Source: Anarhynchus alexandrinus (taxonomy: Eukaryota; Chordata; Aves; Charadriiformes; Charadriidae). Taken from it: a stretch of 64,000 nt of DNA. How positions within the stretch are numbered: the first letter of the stretch is position 1; each line of letters starts with the position of its first letter. Below the pieces are notes generated by a model, which did no database searches, was not told where the DNA came from, and was given only the letters and a program-made list of their open reading frames with translations. Positions 40,423 to 55,800 of the stretch are shown piece after piece. Location: NCBI GenBank assembly GCA_008711295.1, contig VUYV01000590.1, positions 1 to 64,000 on the forward strand, in the 5' to 3' direction. The position numbers and the translations under genes were made by a program.

Positions 40423-41835
40423 CTGCCACACACGAGCACACATCAGAGCCCACAAAGCACCCGGGGAGATGTCAAACGGCACCAGGGGTGAGTTAAACAG
40501 GAGGGCAGAGCCTCGGGCAGGGGAAGGGGGCGTTATCGGCAGGACCAGGGGCGATGCTCTGCACCGGGACCAGGTATGGAGCACAGGCTCCAGGTTAGGG
40601 TCAAAGGGCACTGAAAAATACTCTGTGATCAGAAGAAAGGCAAACCACAAGCATCTCAGGAGCAGTTCCCGGTCCCGCCTGCACTGGGACACAACCCAGA
40701 GCTGCCAAGTGCCGTGTGCCGGCGGTGACAGCGGGCGCTGTGGGTGCGGGGTGACCCCGCGTTCCGCCGCTCCACTGCTTGGTCGGGGCCCCTGCAAGCC
40801 ATAAATCCATAATCTCCACAGAAACTAAACCGTAAAGCAGTAACAGGCAGTAACAAGATGATGCTTCCATTCTGATTAAAACAAAAACCCGTAGTTCATT
40901 AATCGTCTCCTCCTGGGGCCGAGGAGCGTGGCAGGGCCAGGAACGGGACTTTCCCCTAGGGCAGCCGCCGGCCGTGCTTTGGCTGGTGTTCACGCCTCGG
41001 GCTCCCGGCTCTCTCCCACTCCCGCCATCAGGAATGCAAGCCCCGAGCACGCCAAAGTGACCAGGAGCGCTCCTAGCATGCCATGTGCTCCGGGACGGCT
41101 CGTTATCCCGGTTCTTCTATTGCAGGTGGCCTTGGAGTGGAGTGAAATTAAGTTGCTTCCAGCAGGTAGAGGAGCGCCCAGCAGGAAAGCAAGGAAGAAT
41201 TATCAGTGTTTCAAACCAGATATCAGAGACTGCACCACAGCACCGCCATCCCTCAGTGAGCTTCTATTTTATGTCATTTGGGAGATTTTTCTTTCTTCCA
41301 CCCCCCCCTTCCCCGGGCGCAGATGACATATCGGCCTTTTGGTGTTAACGGTCTTAACAAGGTATCAGCAAACTTTATCGCTTTTCACTCACTGCTGATC
41401 TCGGACCCGATTTCAAGCGGTGGCGCAAAGGTCAGAGGACCGAGACGCTGTCACCAGCCCCACACGCCACCAGCAAGTTCCCTTCTGACAGTTACTTGAG
41501 CGTATATGTTACGGGAATTAACGAGGCGCCGCTGTCACACCGCCAGCTCTCCGGCTTCCCGGGGGGCGGCTCGGGCGGCCTCAGACACACACAGGGGCAT
41601 CAGCAGGAACACCTCCTGCCCACGCGGAGGCTGAACTCTGCCGTGCACGTCTCGCCCCGACCCGCTGGCAAGCACCCGGCCAAACCGCAGCTTCCCGCGC
41701 CCAACCGGTGGACTCGCACCCTCCCTGCCAGGCCGTTCTTTGGGTGAAGAAAAGCAGAGTTTCCACCTTCCCTCTCCTAACCCCCCGTGTGAGGCCCAGC
41801 AAACAGTCTCGCTGTCCTCCTCACCCTCCCGGGTT

Positions 41836-41876
41836 TGGTTTTTTTTTTCCTTTGTTTTTTTTTTTTTTTTTTTTTA
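41836..41876. repeat. Poly-T tract
   Basis: About 40 bases of almost pure T on the plus strand with short cc and g interruptions. Read on the minus strand it is poly-A, so it could be the tail of an old retroposed sequence, but no body is recognisable next to it. Confidence 0.85.
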
Positions 41877-42721
41877 TTTGGGGTAAAAGGGAGCTAAATA
41901 TGAATGCTGCCAAAGGAAGAATTATTGAGGTTTAAGTGAATCTGTAAGATAGCTTTAAAGTGAGCTCTTGACTGGAGCCTTTATCTCATTGACTCGCTGG
42001 AATGGCTCTTTTTTATCATACTATTTATGGCAACAGCCCTAACAGAGATAAATAGGTCTGTAGACAATAACACACTTGCAGAGAGCAGCATATGGGAGTC
42101 CCGCAGGTTTCAAATCCCACTGGGCTGAAGAGACTCTTTAACAACCTCCTTGAGGCCCTCGCGTGCTCCCAGAGAGCACTGTCTGTGGAAGAGGAGGAGC
42201 AGAAGATCCTTCTCTCACATGGAGAGGATGAACTTGCATGGGGAGCGAACCCCTGGCTGGGAGGACGCGGTGGAGGCGCTGGGCAGGGACGGGCTGCTCG
42301 GCCATGGCGACGCTGCTCCGGGGTCCCCGGGGCGAGCAGAGGAGTTCTGCAGAAGGACGAGCACTTTCCCCTTCCTGCTGGTTTTTAGCCCCTTCTCAAA
42401 CACCCTGCGCCCAGGACTCCTCGAAGCTCGGTGCCAGGCACGCGCTGCCCACGGCCACCACCTCATCAAGCACCGCTTTTTGGGGCAGGAGCTCCGGCTC
42501 TGCCCCGCTGCCGGCTCCCTCCCGGGTTCAGGCTCATCGCTAGAGCCGCCCCGGCCGGCCCGAGCCCTGCTCCCAGCGCTCGCTGGTTCACTCCTCACAG
42601 ATAGCTCACGCACGAGCATCAGTCCTACCATTACCCTCAAATTCCGGGTACGCACGTGTGAGTGCAAACACCCCACTGTGCAACACAGCTTCAAGCCCTG
42701 ACTCGGGCCTCAAAGAGACAG

Positions 42722-43168
42722 TAATGAGGGACTGGAGCACGTCCCTTATGGGGAAAGGCTGAGAGCGCTGGGATTCTTTAGCCTGGAGAAGAGAAGGCTG
42801 AGGGGAGACCTTATTATGGCGTACAAGTATCTAAAGGGTGGGTTGGAGGAGGATGGAGCCAGACTCTTTTCAGTGGTTCCCAGTGACAGGACGAGGGGCA
42901 ATGGGCACAAGTTGGAACATAGGAGGTTCCGTTCAAATACATGGAAAAACTCCTTTCTGGTTGGGGTGGCAGAGCAGTGCACAGGCTGCCCAGGGGGGTG
43001 GGGGAGTCCCCTTCTCTGGAGGTTTTCAAGCCCCGCCTGGATGCAGTCCTGAGTGCCGTGCTCTGGGCAGTCCTGCTTTGGCAGGGGAGTGGGACCCATC
43101 TCTGGTATCAGCATATCTGGTGATCTCCAGAAGATCCTTCCAACTCTGAAAATTCCATGATTCCGTAA
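42722..43168 (+). mobile_element. CR1 LINE, diverged copy
   Basis: About 450 bp of CR1 3' region, with gcctggagaagagaaggctg, caggacgaggggcaatgggc and a degenerate tail attccatgattcc. It is clearly older than, and of a different subfamily from, the copies at 13691 and 61089: the middle part (ggttccgttcaaatac) differs throughout. Confidence 0.9.
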
Positions 43169-44422
43169 TACCTGATGAGCACACAAGGAAAGCTTTATGT
43201 AATATTGGATAATGAAAGCTTAGCCCAGGACAACTCAGATCCTTTTACTTTTCCTTTGCTATTCCTCTCTGGCTGGCAGCACGGAAGGCAGGACACACTG
43301 CCTGATGCCACCCGGATCAGGGCAGTCGTCCGTCCGTCTCTCTCACATCCGTACCTGTTCAGACATCCAACACACCATTTAAAATCCTGATTTTTTTCCT
43401 GGCTCCCGGGTAGCTCAGTACCCGCTCGCCCACGCTCTCAGTGAGCCCCTGGCAACGGCAGCTGTGGATGCCGGAGAGGAGCTGCCTGGCCACTGCCCTG
43501 CCCTGCTCCTCCGCACAGAGATTCCCCGACCTGCCGCGGGGTCTCGCTCCCCCCAGGACACAGACCCCGAACCCAGGGAGCGAAACCCCACAAGAAGCAG
43601 TGGGGAGAAGCGACTGGATTTCAACCCCCGACCGAGGCGCAGCGCCGGTGTTTGCCGTACCCGCGCTCGCCCAGGCGGGCGGCCACCCTCTTGCTCTTTC
43701 AAGGACGAGAACGTCTCCTCTTCTGCCCCTCACCCTTTTTGCCAGCCCTCGGAAACCCCAGCGTGAGCATCACGCCCTGACCCGCAACCCTTCCACTGAG
43801 CGGAGGAGCAGCTGGTCCATCTGGCAGGAGGGACGTGTAAGAATTAGAGGAGAGAGATGACAAATTAAATACAAACACTCCGGCGCTTGGGGCCTCCAAA
43901 CAAATATGACAGAGGCTTCAGGAACAGCAAGATAAACTCAATTATTTACAGCTTAAGACAAAAGCTAAAAAATGATCATTGCTCCAAGCGGGCCAGGAAA
44001 GCGCAGGCGCTCGAAGGAAGGGCTGAGAAATACCATCAGGGAAGAAACCCTTCTTGGGAATAGGTTAATGCCGAAATGTCATGGCCAAAAGGGCAGAGGA
44101 AATGACACGTTTCTCTCCTCTTGACATTGAGGGTTTTCTCTCTGCAAAATGAAGATAACAACCTTTACCTGCTTCCCAGGTGGTTTATGAAGATTCAGTT
44201 CATTAGCATTAGGCGAGCGCTCGGTGATCTTTGCAGAGGAGCTGCTGCAGGGGTCTGAGGAGCAGCACCAAACACCTTCACCCACAGACACTTAAGGCAG
44301 CCGTCCCCTCCTGCTGCATGGCACAGCAGCACCGGGCACTAAAAGGCCACTGTGCCCCAGGGAGCGGATGCTCTCGTACCCCTACAGCACGTCCCCTTTC
44401 CTCGCTTCCTTGTCCCCTCCCT

Positions 44423-44637
44423 ATCATAGAATCACAGAATGGTTTAGGTTGGAAGGGACCTTGAAGACCATCCAGTTCGCCCCCTGCCCTGGGCAGGGAC
44501 ACCTCCCACCAGCCCAGGTTGCTCCAAGCCCCGTCCAACCTGGCCTTGAACACCTCCAGGGATGGGGCAGCCACAGCTTCTCGGGGCAACCTGCGCCAGG
44601 GGCTCACCGCCCTCACAGGGAAGAAGTTCTTCCTATC
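44423..44637 (-). mobile_element. CR1 LINE, 3' end
   Basis: On the plus strand it starts with the reversed tail atcatagaatcacagaatgg and runs through ggttggaagggaccttgaag to cagggaagaagttcttccta, so the element lies on the minus strand. About 215 bp remain and the 5' side is truncated. Confidence 0.92.
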
Positions 44638-45514
44638 AAAAGGCTGTGGTGGCTTTTGTCCCCATCGCTGGAAAGGCACAGGGGACAGCTGCCCCAAGGG
44701 AAGAGGTGAAGGGATGGAAATCGCTGCCTTCTGACAGAGCCGGGACAGTAAAGACTTTCGGACACAAGAGCACATACGGTGGCTTAGCTGTGGGGCTGGA
44801 CGGGCTTCTCTGAGAGGAAAAAAGCTAAAAAAATAATAAAAAAAGAGATATGCGTGGGGCACCTGTGCCCCTCATTGCCGTGCTGCCGGCGGGGGCTGCT
44901 CTGCCCCTGCCCGCCCGCGGGATGCCGAGGGCCAGCGGCTGCAATGGTTCTCCTGCATCTCCCCAAGCGTGGCAACGACCCCCCGCAAACCGAGCGAGCT
45001 GCGGGGAGGCAGTTCGCACCCCAAAGCCCACGGGTCTCGGATCCAGGCCGGATTTGCGGAGGAGCCTGCCGCATCCCCGCTCCCCTTCCAGCACCTGCTC
45101 CTCAGGCATGTGGCCAAGCTCTGCTCGCCGGTCCCTCAACTCCGTCCGTGCATTTAACGGGGCTGCTCGGCAAGCTGGCACGCGGCCGGAGGGATTTCTA
45201 TTGCTCTCCTCGAGGCTTCCCCCTCCTCCTCCGATCTGCCTTTGCCTGGTGGTCCCCCTTCCGCCTTAGGAAGTGATGGTTGTTATGGCAGGGGAGAGAA
45301 AGGAAGGACACGGACACCTCCTGAATGCAGAGAGTGTTTCCTGGAGCTCCCCTGAAAAAAACCCACAAAACCCCAACCCCAACCCTTGGCCCTCTGTGGC
45401 GGTTGGTGTGCGTGGGGGGCTGCCAGCTCCCAGCCCCACGCCGCAGGCTCTGCCCCATGGGGACGGCGGGAGCCCCGAGCCCCCGACCTGCCATGCAGAA
45501 TTTAAACATCTCTT

Positions 45515-45979
45515 CCTGATACGTTTAACAGGTCTCGGTGTGCTGCTCCGTGCCAGCGCTGTAACCCCTCTGACAGCAAAGTCCCACTCCTATAATCAAC
45601 TCTACTCTTGCCTTTACAAATTTCCCCTTAATCGCGAGGGATCTCGCGGCTTGGGCAAGCAGGAGCGTGCAAAACACGAGGCCTTCGTCCCCACTGGTTT
45701 AAATTCTGCTTTCCATCGTGTCCATGGCACCCTCTCCACGTGGTGGGCGACCCACTCTCCTACAGCAGGAATTTATTTTCCTTTACCTCTTCACAGGAGC
45801 TCAGGGATTTGCAACGGCTGCACTGCAGCGAACATCCAGGGAAGGGAAGAATGGATTTGAGGAAGTGCACCCTCACTCGTTTTCGCAAAGACTGCGTGGT
45901 GGCTTTGAAAGCCGCTTTTATCATCACCACCAGCAGCTCAAACGCGGTGGCCGAGGCCGGACTTACATGTGGTGGAGCG
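45515..45979. repeat. Partial copy A of an assembly-duplicated block
   Basis: This stretch repeats at about 46054-46517 and 48113-48576 with a few single-base differences and one 1-bp indel. It ends abruptly at the N at 45980, after the splice donor and the last 13 bases of the PSI1 exon. Unlike the other copies, its left side continues into unique intron without a CR1. Confidence 0.93.
45967..45979 (-). pseudogene. PLXNA2: Fragment of the PSI1 exon (13 bp, cut by gap)
   Basis: The last 13 coding bases and donor GTAAGT of the PSI1 exon are present, then the sequence stops at the single N. It is an assembly remnant of the same exon seen whole at 46505 and 48564, not a biological pseudogene. 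Confidence 0.88.
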
Positions 45980-45980
45980 N
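45980..45980. other. One-N assembly gap
   Basis: A single N joins a contig ending inside the PSI1 exon to a contig starting inside a CR1 fragment. The sequences on the two sides overlap in content, which indicates a negative-gap scaffold join. Confidence 0.95.
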
Positions 45981-46049
45981 TCCAACAGGTCCATGTCCTT
46001 CTTATGTTGGGGACTCCAGAGCTGGACGCAGTACTCCAGGTGGGGTCTC
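45981..46049 (-). mobile_element. CR1 LINE fragment at contig start (copy B)
   Basis: The bases tccaacaggtccatgtcctt to tccaggtggggtctc match CR1 in reverse orientation. They are identical to 48040-48108. The 5' truncation point of the element is at about 46049, where the unique sequence begins. Confidence 0.88.
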
Positions 46050-46503
46050 TCTTCCCGATTCGTTTAACAGGTCTCGGTGCGCTGCTCCGTGCCAGCGCTG
46101 TAACCCCTCTGACAGCAAAGTCCCGCTCCTATAATCAACTCTACTCTTGCCTTTACAAATTTCCCGTTAATCGCGAGGGACTCGCGGCTTGGGCAAGCAG
46201 GAGCGTGCAAAACACGAGGCCTTCGTCCCCACCGGTTTAAATTCTGCTTTCCATCGTGTCCATGGCACCCTCTCCACGTGGTGGGCGACCCACTCTCCTA
46301 CAGCAGGAATTTATTTTCCTTTACCTCTTCACAGGAGCTCAGGGATTTGCAACGGCTGCACTGCAGCGAACATCCAGGGAAGGGAAGAATGGATTTGAGG
46401 AAGTGCACCCTCACTCGTTTTCGCAAAGACTGCGTGGTGGCTTTGAAAGCCGCTTTTATCATCACCACCAGCAGCTCAAACGCGGTGGCCGAGGCCGGAC
46501 TTA

Positions 46504-46752
<249 letters not shown>

Positions 46753-47921
46753 TCAGCCAAGAAGAGGAAATATTGGGGACCGACTCATGAAGTCCGTCCA
46801 TCCCTCGGGCGCAGCCGTGCCATGAATCACGGGCGCAGCGGAGCCGCAGCCCGCAGCCTGGCCACCCCCCCGGCGCCAGCTCACCCGGAGCCCCCCCGAC
46901 CCCCTCCTGGAGATGCTCCTGGGGCGAAAGCGGCGTCCTCTCCTCCCTGATTTACAGTTCGCTACCTTACGCCGCCGCAGGGGAAGCTGCTTCAGGGAGG
47001 AAAGCTGGCGGGGAATAAAATTCATTGGGATTTCGCAGGTTGGCAGCTTACCTAGCCTACGTGGGTACGTCACCGCTTGCTCCCCCTCGGCCACCCTGAG
47101 CCCTTCCCACACCAGCGTGGACTTGGCTGCCCCAGGCATGTACCCCGGGGTGCCCGTCTCTCCCAGAGCAGAAGAGAGGGAAGCACCCACGGGAACACCG
47201 ACCCGTGTCGCTGCTGCGAACCCCCTCTTGCACCGATCACCCACCCCAAAGGTCCCCGCACGATGCCCGGGTGCAGCACGGTCCCCCGGGTGTAGCACAG
47301 TCCTGACCCCTATATCAGCACTGCAAACCCCAAAGGCTCCAAAATGACACCGAGCTTTAACCACGGGTCGTTGCTTGACTCCAATGAAGCAATTCCACTT
47401 CAACCTTTCCAACCCGTCCCTTGCCACCTCCGGCGGGCACGGTACGTTCGCATCGCCTGTCCCGCCGCCGCCGCGTGGTGCGCCTGCACTGCCCCTGCCG
47501 ATGCCAGTCCCTCTCCAACCTATTTACGTTTCCACTATCTAATACTGTAAATAATTATCGCCGTCCCCGGCGCGGCCACCCCCCCGTGCCGGCCGCTGCC
47601 CTCGGGCCCCGGGAGCGATGCTGCGACTGGCTGAAAATTAAAACAACTGCCGGCATCGCACTCGCTCTGTCCGTCAAAACAGCGCGCGGCTCGCAGCAGC
47701 TGGGGCGCGCGGGGAGAAAGGCGCAGTGTCTCGCCAAACAACGGCCACTTTCACGCCAAGTGCTGTTGACACAGTGAGAACCCAGTTCCTCTCTAAACAC
47801 GACACCAATAGGGCTGCCATTCTTCTTGTTTCCTCAGCCCTACTCAACAGCTTTTCCCAAAACAAAAATTGTGCATGGATGTGCGGGGCTGGGTGGTTTT
47901 GTTTGGGTTTTTTTTTTTTTT

Positions 47922-48006
47922 NNNNNNNNNNNNNNNNNNNNNNNNNNNNNNNNNNNNNNNNNNNNNNNNNNNNNNNNNNNNNNNNNNNNNNNNNNNNNNN
48001 NNNNNN
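47922..48006. other. 85-N assembly gap
   Basis: A run of 85 N between copy B, ending in poly-T, and copy C, starting inside a CR1. Estimated-size scaffold gap. Confidence 0.99.
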
Positions 48007-48039
48007 CGGATCATCCTCGTGGCCCTCCTCTGGACACGC

Positions 48040-49962
<1,923 letters not shown>

Positions 49963-50046
49963 CTTTTGATGAGATGAATTCCGTGCGATGGGCACAGGGC
50001 TCAGCTCGGGGTATGCTGAGAGCAAAGCAGCCCTGGAGCTGGAATA

Positions 50047-50079
50047 GTGGGGACCCAGTGGGGACCCAGTGGGGACCCA
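50047..50079. repeat. Three tandem copies of an 11-bp unit
   Basis: The unit gtggggaccca occurs three times in perfect tandem. It is short and probably of slippage origin. Confidence 0.9.
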
Positions 50080-52620
50080 AGGGGTGCGAGAGGCAGGGCC
50101 AGGTACGCCGGGCACGTGTTTAGCACGTGACGGCCGTAAAGAGCTTCAGAAACGGAGAAGAGAAATGCAGGGGGAGGGAATAGCGCAGAGGCGTAAAGGA
50201 AGGGCTCGGGTGTGATTCTTGGCTGCCGAAGGCATCCGGGGTGCCCTCCTGGGGTCTCGCCTGTGATCGGGTGGCCGCACGTGACACGCTTTTACCCACT
50301 TTGCTTCTCCTCTCGAAGGACCTGAAAGCACTTTACAGCCGCCGCGGTGGGACGAGGCCACCAGCCCGGCGGCAGGCACAGCCTCCCCGCGGCGCCCGGC
50401 CCAGGGCTTGGCCGTGGACGCGCAGCCACGGCACTGCGGCCGTGCCCGCACCCTCCCCATCGCCGGCGACGACCCCAAATTTCCCAGCGCAGACCAGAGA
50501 TGCAGAGGTCGCGCTGCTCCTGGATGGGAACGCAGGAGCAAACGTCGTGTTTTCCAAAGCAAACAAGCAGCCCGGGGAGCTGCGGTGGCTCCGGGCAGCC
50601 CCCGTGGGAGTCACCAGCCACCCCAGGATGTGGTGAGGGAGGTCACTGGGTTTCCCCTAAAATGTGTGGAGCCGTGTTGGTGGGACGGCTCTCACCCACC
50701 CCGAAGGTGAGGACAGCCCTGAAGGGGCACTGCCGATCCCCCACCTCCAGCGCACAGCGCGAGGCTCGGCAGGATCCGTCCCCGCCATTTATATGCAGCT
50801 CAGGGCTCGTTTCGTGTTTGTGAGGAGCTGGATGCGCTCGCGGTGCTCTATAAATAACAGAGGATTTGAATTACATGAATAAGCGTTCGTTAGAGATGAT
50901 TTTACGTTAGGCATTTGGGTTCTTTTCCTGCTCAGAAGCTGCGGCTTCTGCACATGATAATACTACAAAAATCACACAGAAATTTTGGACAACGCCTGGA
51001 GTCGCGGGTTTGTGGCCCAAATGGGACCACTGGATCCTTTCTCTGTAACGCCCGCAGACGCAGAGCAGACAACTTCACCCCTTCTCTTTGCAGCGCCGCG
51101 TGGTCGGCGAGCGCAGCAGCCCCGGCAGAGGCGCGTGGGAGGGCTGGCACTGCCCGAGACGGGCACCCCGCTCCGGCCAAGCCCAGTGCGAGGGCAGCAG
51201 AGCCCCGAGGGTGCCTCTGGGCCACCACTTCTGCAGCCCCGACCGCCCAGATCCACCCCGTGGCTGCGGGTTTCTGGTCCCCGGCTGGAGGATGGTCTAA
51301 GACTTCGGGGAAGAATAAACCATCTGCTCTTCTCCAATACTTACGCCTGTGACTTTGAAATTCACCCTTCATTAAATGAGTGCCAGAAAACCCGCATTGC
51401 TCCAACAGCCAAGTAAATGTTTAAAAGAAGATGTTCAAAAAGATTATGAACAGAAGGCATTTAAATATTTGTGTGCAGGAAAAAGGTTGGGGGGGGTTGC
51501 AGTACTTGTCCAGCTCTCACAGTACTAATGCATAATCAACCATCCATGATCCAAACATCAAAAATATTCCAATGCTCTAAAGAATATATTTCATTTTAGT
51601 GGAAGAACAAGAGAAATACCACTAAGAATAGGATACATCCATATGCTATCCCATACCACTCACGAACACAGAAGACTGAAAGCTCTGTTTCCTTCAGAGA
51701 CAGCACAGAAGCAAAGCTCAGATATCCTTACTCTTCCTGACGGCAAGCTGGAAGCACTCTCTTGGCTTTAGGGATTTTTAAATTGTTCTCTGCCAGCCCA
51801 GTTATCATTATGAGACCAAAGCATTTACGTGTATGAACCGCTGCGCCGGGGAGGGGAGAGAAGACAAGGAACACCGATGCCCGCGGGTGGAAGGAAAACC
51901 AACGTGGATCAGGGTGGAGGACAGTCCAAGAACCTCCCCCGGTTCAGCCACAGACTGCCATCAAGGGAAAGAAAAAAGAGAAGGTGGAGGCAAAGCAGCA
52001 GCTGGATAGGAAGGAAATAGTAAGAAAATGAGACAAAAAAGCACCGAAAAGAAAACCAGAGGGGAAGATAAAAGAGAAGGCAGCAGAGGGACTGCTGACA
52101 GTCCCTGGTACGGCAGAGGCCACGGCTGTCACAAGCGCAGCCGCCCGCATCCCCGGCCGTCCAGCATCACGGCAGCACGCCGACCTTCCTGACGAAGGGA
52201 GCGGGTCCTGCTGGGCCTGGAAGGAGGCGTCCGGCGAGACACGCGCACGTCCCTGTCCGCATCCCCTCCCGCCGCCTGCGCCGCAGCGCCGCGGCAAAGG
52301 GGCAACGAGGCTTCAGAGGATCCGTCTCGGCAGATTTTACGGCCACAGGCGGCTCAGGTGAGGAATGAAATGTTTCTATCGGTAACCAGATACAGCAAAA
52401 CCAACGAAGTCTGGAGCGGTTTGCTGCCCGCAGCCGCGAGGCAAGGCGGCAGCGAGGAGGGGGCAGCGAGGGAGAAGGGAGAGATCCCGCCTGGAGCTGG
52501 GCAGTGCCACGGCTTCCCGAAGGCAGAGAGCAGGAAGGGAGTGGGGACAGCCGTCAGGCTCAGCGTGGTCCCTGGGTCCCGCCTGCCCGGCCCCGCTCCG
52601 ATGGCCACAGGCACTTGCAG

Positions 52621-52858
52621 CATCCCCATCCTGGCAATCCCATCCCAGCAATCCCATCCCAGCATCCCCATCCCAGCATCCCCATCCCGGCATCCCCATC
52701 CCGGCATCCCCATCCCGGCAACCCCATCCCAGCATCCCCATCCTCGCATCCCCATCCCGGCATCCCCGTCCCGGCGGGCACCAGCACCTCGCAGNTCCCA
52801 GCATCCCCATCCTGGCATCCCCATCCCAGCATCCCCATCCCGGCATCCCCATCCTGGC
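52621..52858. repeat. Minisatellite, 14-bp unit, with one-N gap
   Basis: Repeats of the form catccccatcccgg with scattered changes, about 16 units, interrupted at 52773-52799 by the end of the array plus an N at 52795. The boundary motif ggcgggcaccagcacctc appears both before the N (52773) and after the array (52856). This indicates that the array was entered twice, from two overlapping contigs. Gly-Met-rich reading frames on the minus strand are artefacts. Confidence 0.92.
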
Positions 52859-55800
52859 GGGCACCAGCACCTCACAGCTCTGCACAACCAACTTGACTCC
52901 AACATGACAATCTGGCACTGCCCGGGCTATTTGCTCTCTCATCCCTGCCAGCCCCTGGGGCAGCTCTGCGTGCAGCAGAATGGTTTATTTGGAAAGGGCT
53001 TTGGTTTTCAGTACTTAGTTTTTAAATGCAAATATTTCTCTTTGTTCACATTAGAGAAGATAGGTCGGAGGAACGCTCCTGGCACTCGGAGCAAACGTCT
53101 GAGAAGGTCCATCAGCACTTCAGGAGTGCGTTCCCCACCCCAGAGTGAGCCCTGAGAAAGCTGCTGCCTGAACCGATGAACTTATCGGCAGCGCAGGAGC
53201 ACGAGGTGCTGCGGCACCCGGCGAGCAGCGCTCCCGCTCAGCGCCCATCCCGCAGCGCTCGCAGACCTCGCAGCGGACCTTCAGCCTGGGAAAGCCAGTG
53301 CCGGTTTTGGATGCCTTGAGATTTCTGCTCCGGCTACCAGAAGCATGAGGCAGGAGGCCCTGACGCCAAGCAGAGGCACGCAGGAATTTTCCAAATGCAG
53401 CTTCAGATCCTGTCCCTCCTCTCCTGCGCGACGGAGCGCTGCTGCCCTGCAGAGCCCACAGACACCCGCGAGGCCATACCCCGCCGAAGCAGCAGCGCGT
53501 CATTTCGGGGATAAGAAAAGGTGATGGGCGCTCCACATCAGTGCGGTCACAGCGAAGGCGAAGCGATAAAGCAGTTCAGCAGAGCTGAGGCGCATCTGCA
53601 CGAAGGCCAACAGCCAAGAAACCAACGCTCTCGGGGAATTGCCCTCCTCCCGAGGGCAGAGCGCTCCTCCCTCCAGCCAGACTGCTGCCTCACTTCCTTC
53701 TCTCCACGCCGAAACTCCGTTGCTGAGTTTTTCAGTTCCCTATTTATGAACCTGCTTCTCAATAATTAAATGATAGTCTCATTACTGCTTTCCTTGACCG
53801 CCTGACCCATAACGTCAGCAAAAAAACCCACCCAAATCAATACAGACTCTCCAAAACACGTGAACTCAAATTCTGCCAGCCCCCAGAGAAATTAAAGTGT
53901 GAGGATTCAGTTCCAAATAAATATATACATAAAATAAACAAACAAAGCAAAGCTTCCACAGCTTATGCCTGCTACCAGCACAGGGCTCTGACCCCCCTGG
54001 CCGGAGAGCCCCCGGGGCGGCCCACCGCCATGGCACGCTGCCTGCAGCCCCCTCGGCGGGCTGCAGTTCAAACAGAAAATCTATTTTTAATGACTTTGGG
54101 GAGCGTAGTAGAGATGCCAACTAGTTCAATGTAATTAAAGCTATCTATCACTCAGGGAGCAGGAGCCCAAAGTTGATGAACTTTCCAATGAGATTTTATT
54201 CTTCCCTTCATTCATGAAAAAACACCATTTTGTGCTGCTGCGGGTGACAGGAGACAGTGTGGGAAGGAGCAAAGAGGGCTCATCAGTCCCAGCCGTTACC
54301 GTGTCAGGGTGACAGAGCTGGGGAAAATAAAGTCAAACTTTCTCAGAGGCTTGTAAGAAGTTTGACAGACTCTTCTTCCCGCTGTTTCTCCTCCCCGTGT
54401 CTTCATGCAGAACTGTTCAAATCTGGAATCCTCCTGTGACATCGTTTCTGCCAGGGGAAAAACCAGCGTGTGGGGCTGCGGAGGGCTCGTCGCCGTGGGG
54501 AGCAAGAGCCGGGGGCGTGATCCGCCCCACGCCGTATGAAAAGTCCCCCCTGGAAATGACTTATTCTCGACTCGAGCAGAGCCTGGGGAGACCTCGGACA
54601 CGCGAAGGCCGATGCCAGCGGCGAGCACGGGGGAGGCGGCAGCGAGGGGGATGCAGCCGGCACATCGCGTGGGGCAGCAGCCAGGACACGGGGAAGAAGG
54701 CAAAGGGGAAGTGTTTTAACTGAAAAGTGTTGAGGAGTGTCCCCAAAGTGCTGCCGAGCCCTCGAAGGCAGGAATACCTGCTCCACTCATTAATCTCTGT
54801 AACAGATGAAGGTACGCACCCAGGCAAGGAGCGGATGAGGGGGAGTTCTCCTGACAGGTACGGCAGCTACCGGAGGATGCAGCTCTCCTCTCCCACACTG
54901 CTCGGCAGAGAAAGGATTATCAGAGCTACCGAAGGGCTGTCAGAACCAAATCAACGCCTGTAACTTTTGGCAGAAAAGCAGCGAGTGGGAGAGGACACAG
55001 AGACAATGTTTCCATGACTACAAAGGGATTATTTAATTACAGCGCTGCAGATGCATACAGAGAAAGTCCCTTAAACTCTGATCCAAGCAACCTTTTCAAT
55101 GAGTTTGGCTTTACTGCTATAAGAACCTCATTAGCATCTTACGAGGACAAGCTGTGTTTGAGCACAGGAGACCGGATCGCTTGCTTAGCCAGTAATGAGC
55201 CCTTCTCCAAGCGTACCTGTGTCCTTGGCTCCCCGCTGCCCCCCTGCACAGCGCCGGGCTCCCGGGGAGGCGATGGAAGTAAGGGCAGCCTCCTCTGGGA
55301 AGCAAGACACAATGAAAAACCAGCAAATGCCCCAGCGTAAAGCCTAATCAAGCTGTAAAATCATCCTCAAGCCAGAGCTTCCTCCGTCCAACCCAGCAGC
55401 AGGCGGCAGGACGCGGGCTCGGAGCAGACTTGTGTTCTGGCACGCGGGTTGCTGCAGACTAACGCTTTCCCCTGGTTTACCACGACTCGAGTTAATCATT
55501 GCACCAGTACGAAACATCTGAGCGAGATTTGTCGGAATAACAAAGCGCCAGGCAGTGATGCCATCCCCGCTCCCAGGAGCAGCACAGTCTCATGTAAACC
55601 TGGAGGAGGAGAAACGGGTTTTCATCGCGGACACGGGCCGCCCGCGAGCGCTCGCTCTGTTCAGGCTGGCAGCTCCTCCTCTGCCCTCGGCAGGCGACGA
55701 TGCCGCAGAGCGGACTCGTGCAGGAGGCGACCCGGGGGCAGCGTACCACCCGCGTGGCACGGGCGCCTCGGGTCCCAGCAGCGCATCCCAGTGCGGCTCT

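Noticed and set aside
52373..52920. A long Gly-Met-Asp-rich protein on the minus strand and a Pro-rich one on the plus strand
   Set aside because: Both are translations of the 14-bp minisatellite and cross an N; there is no start context, splice structure or known domain.
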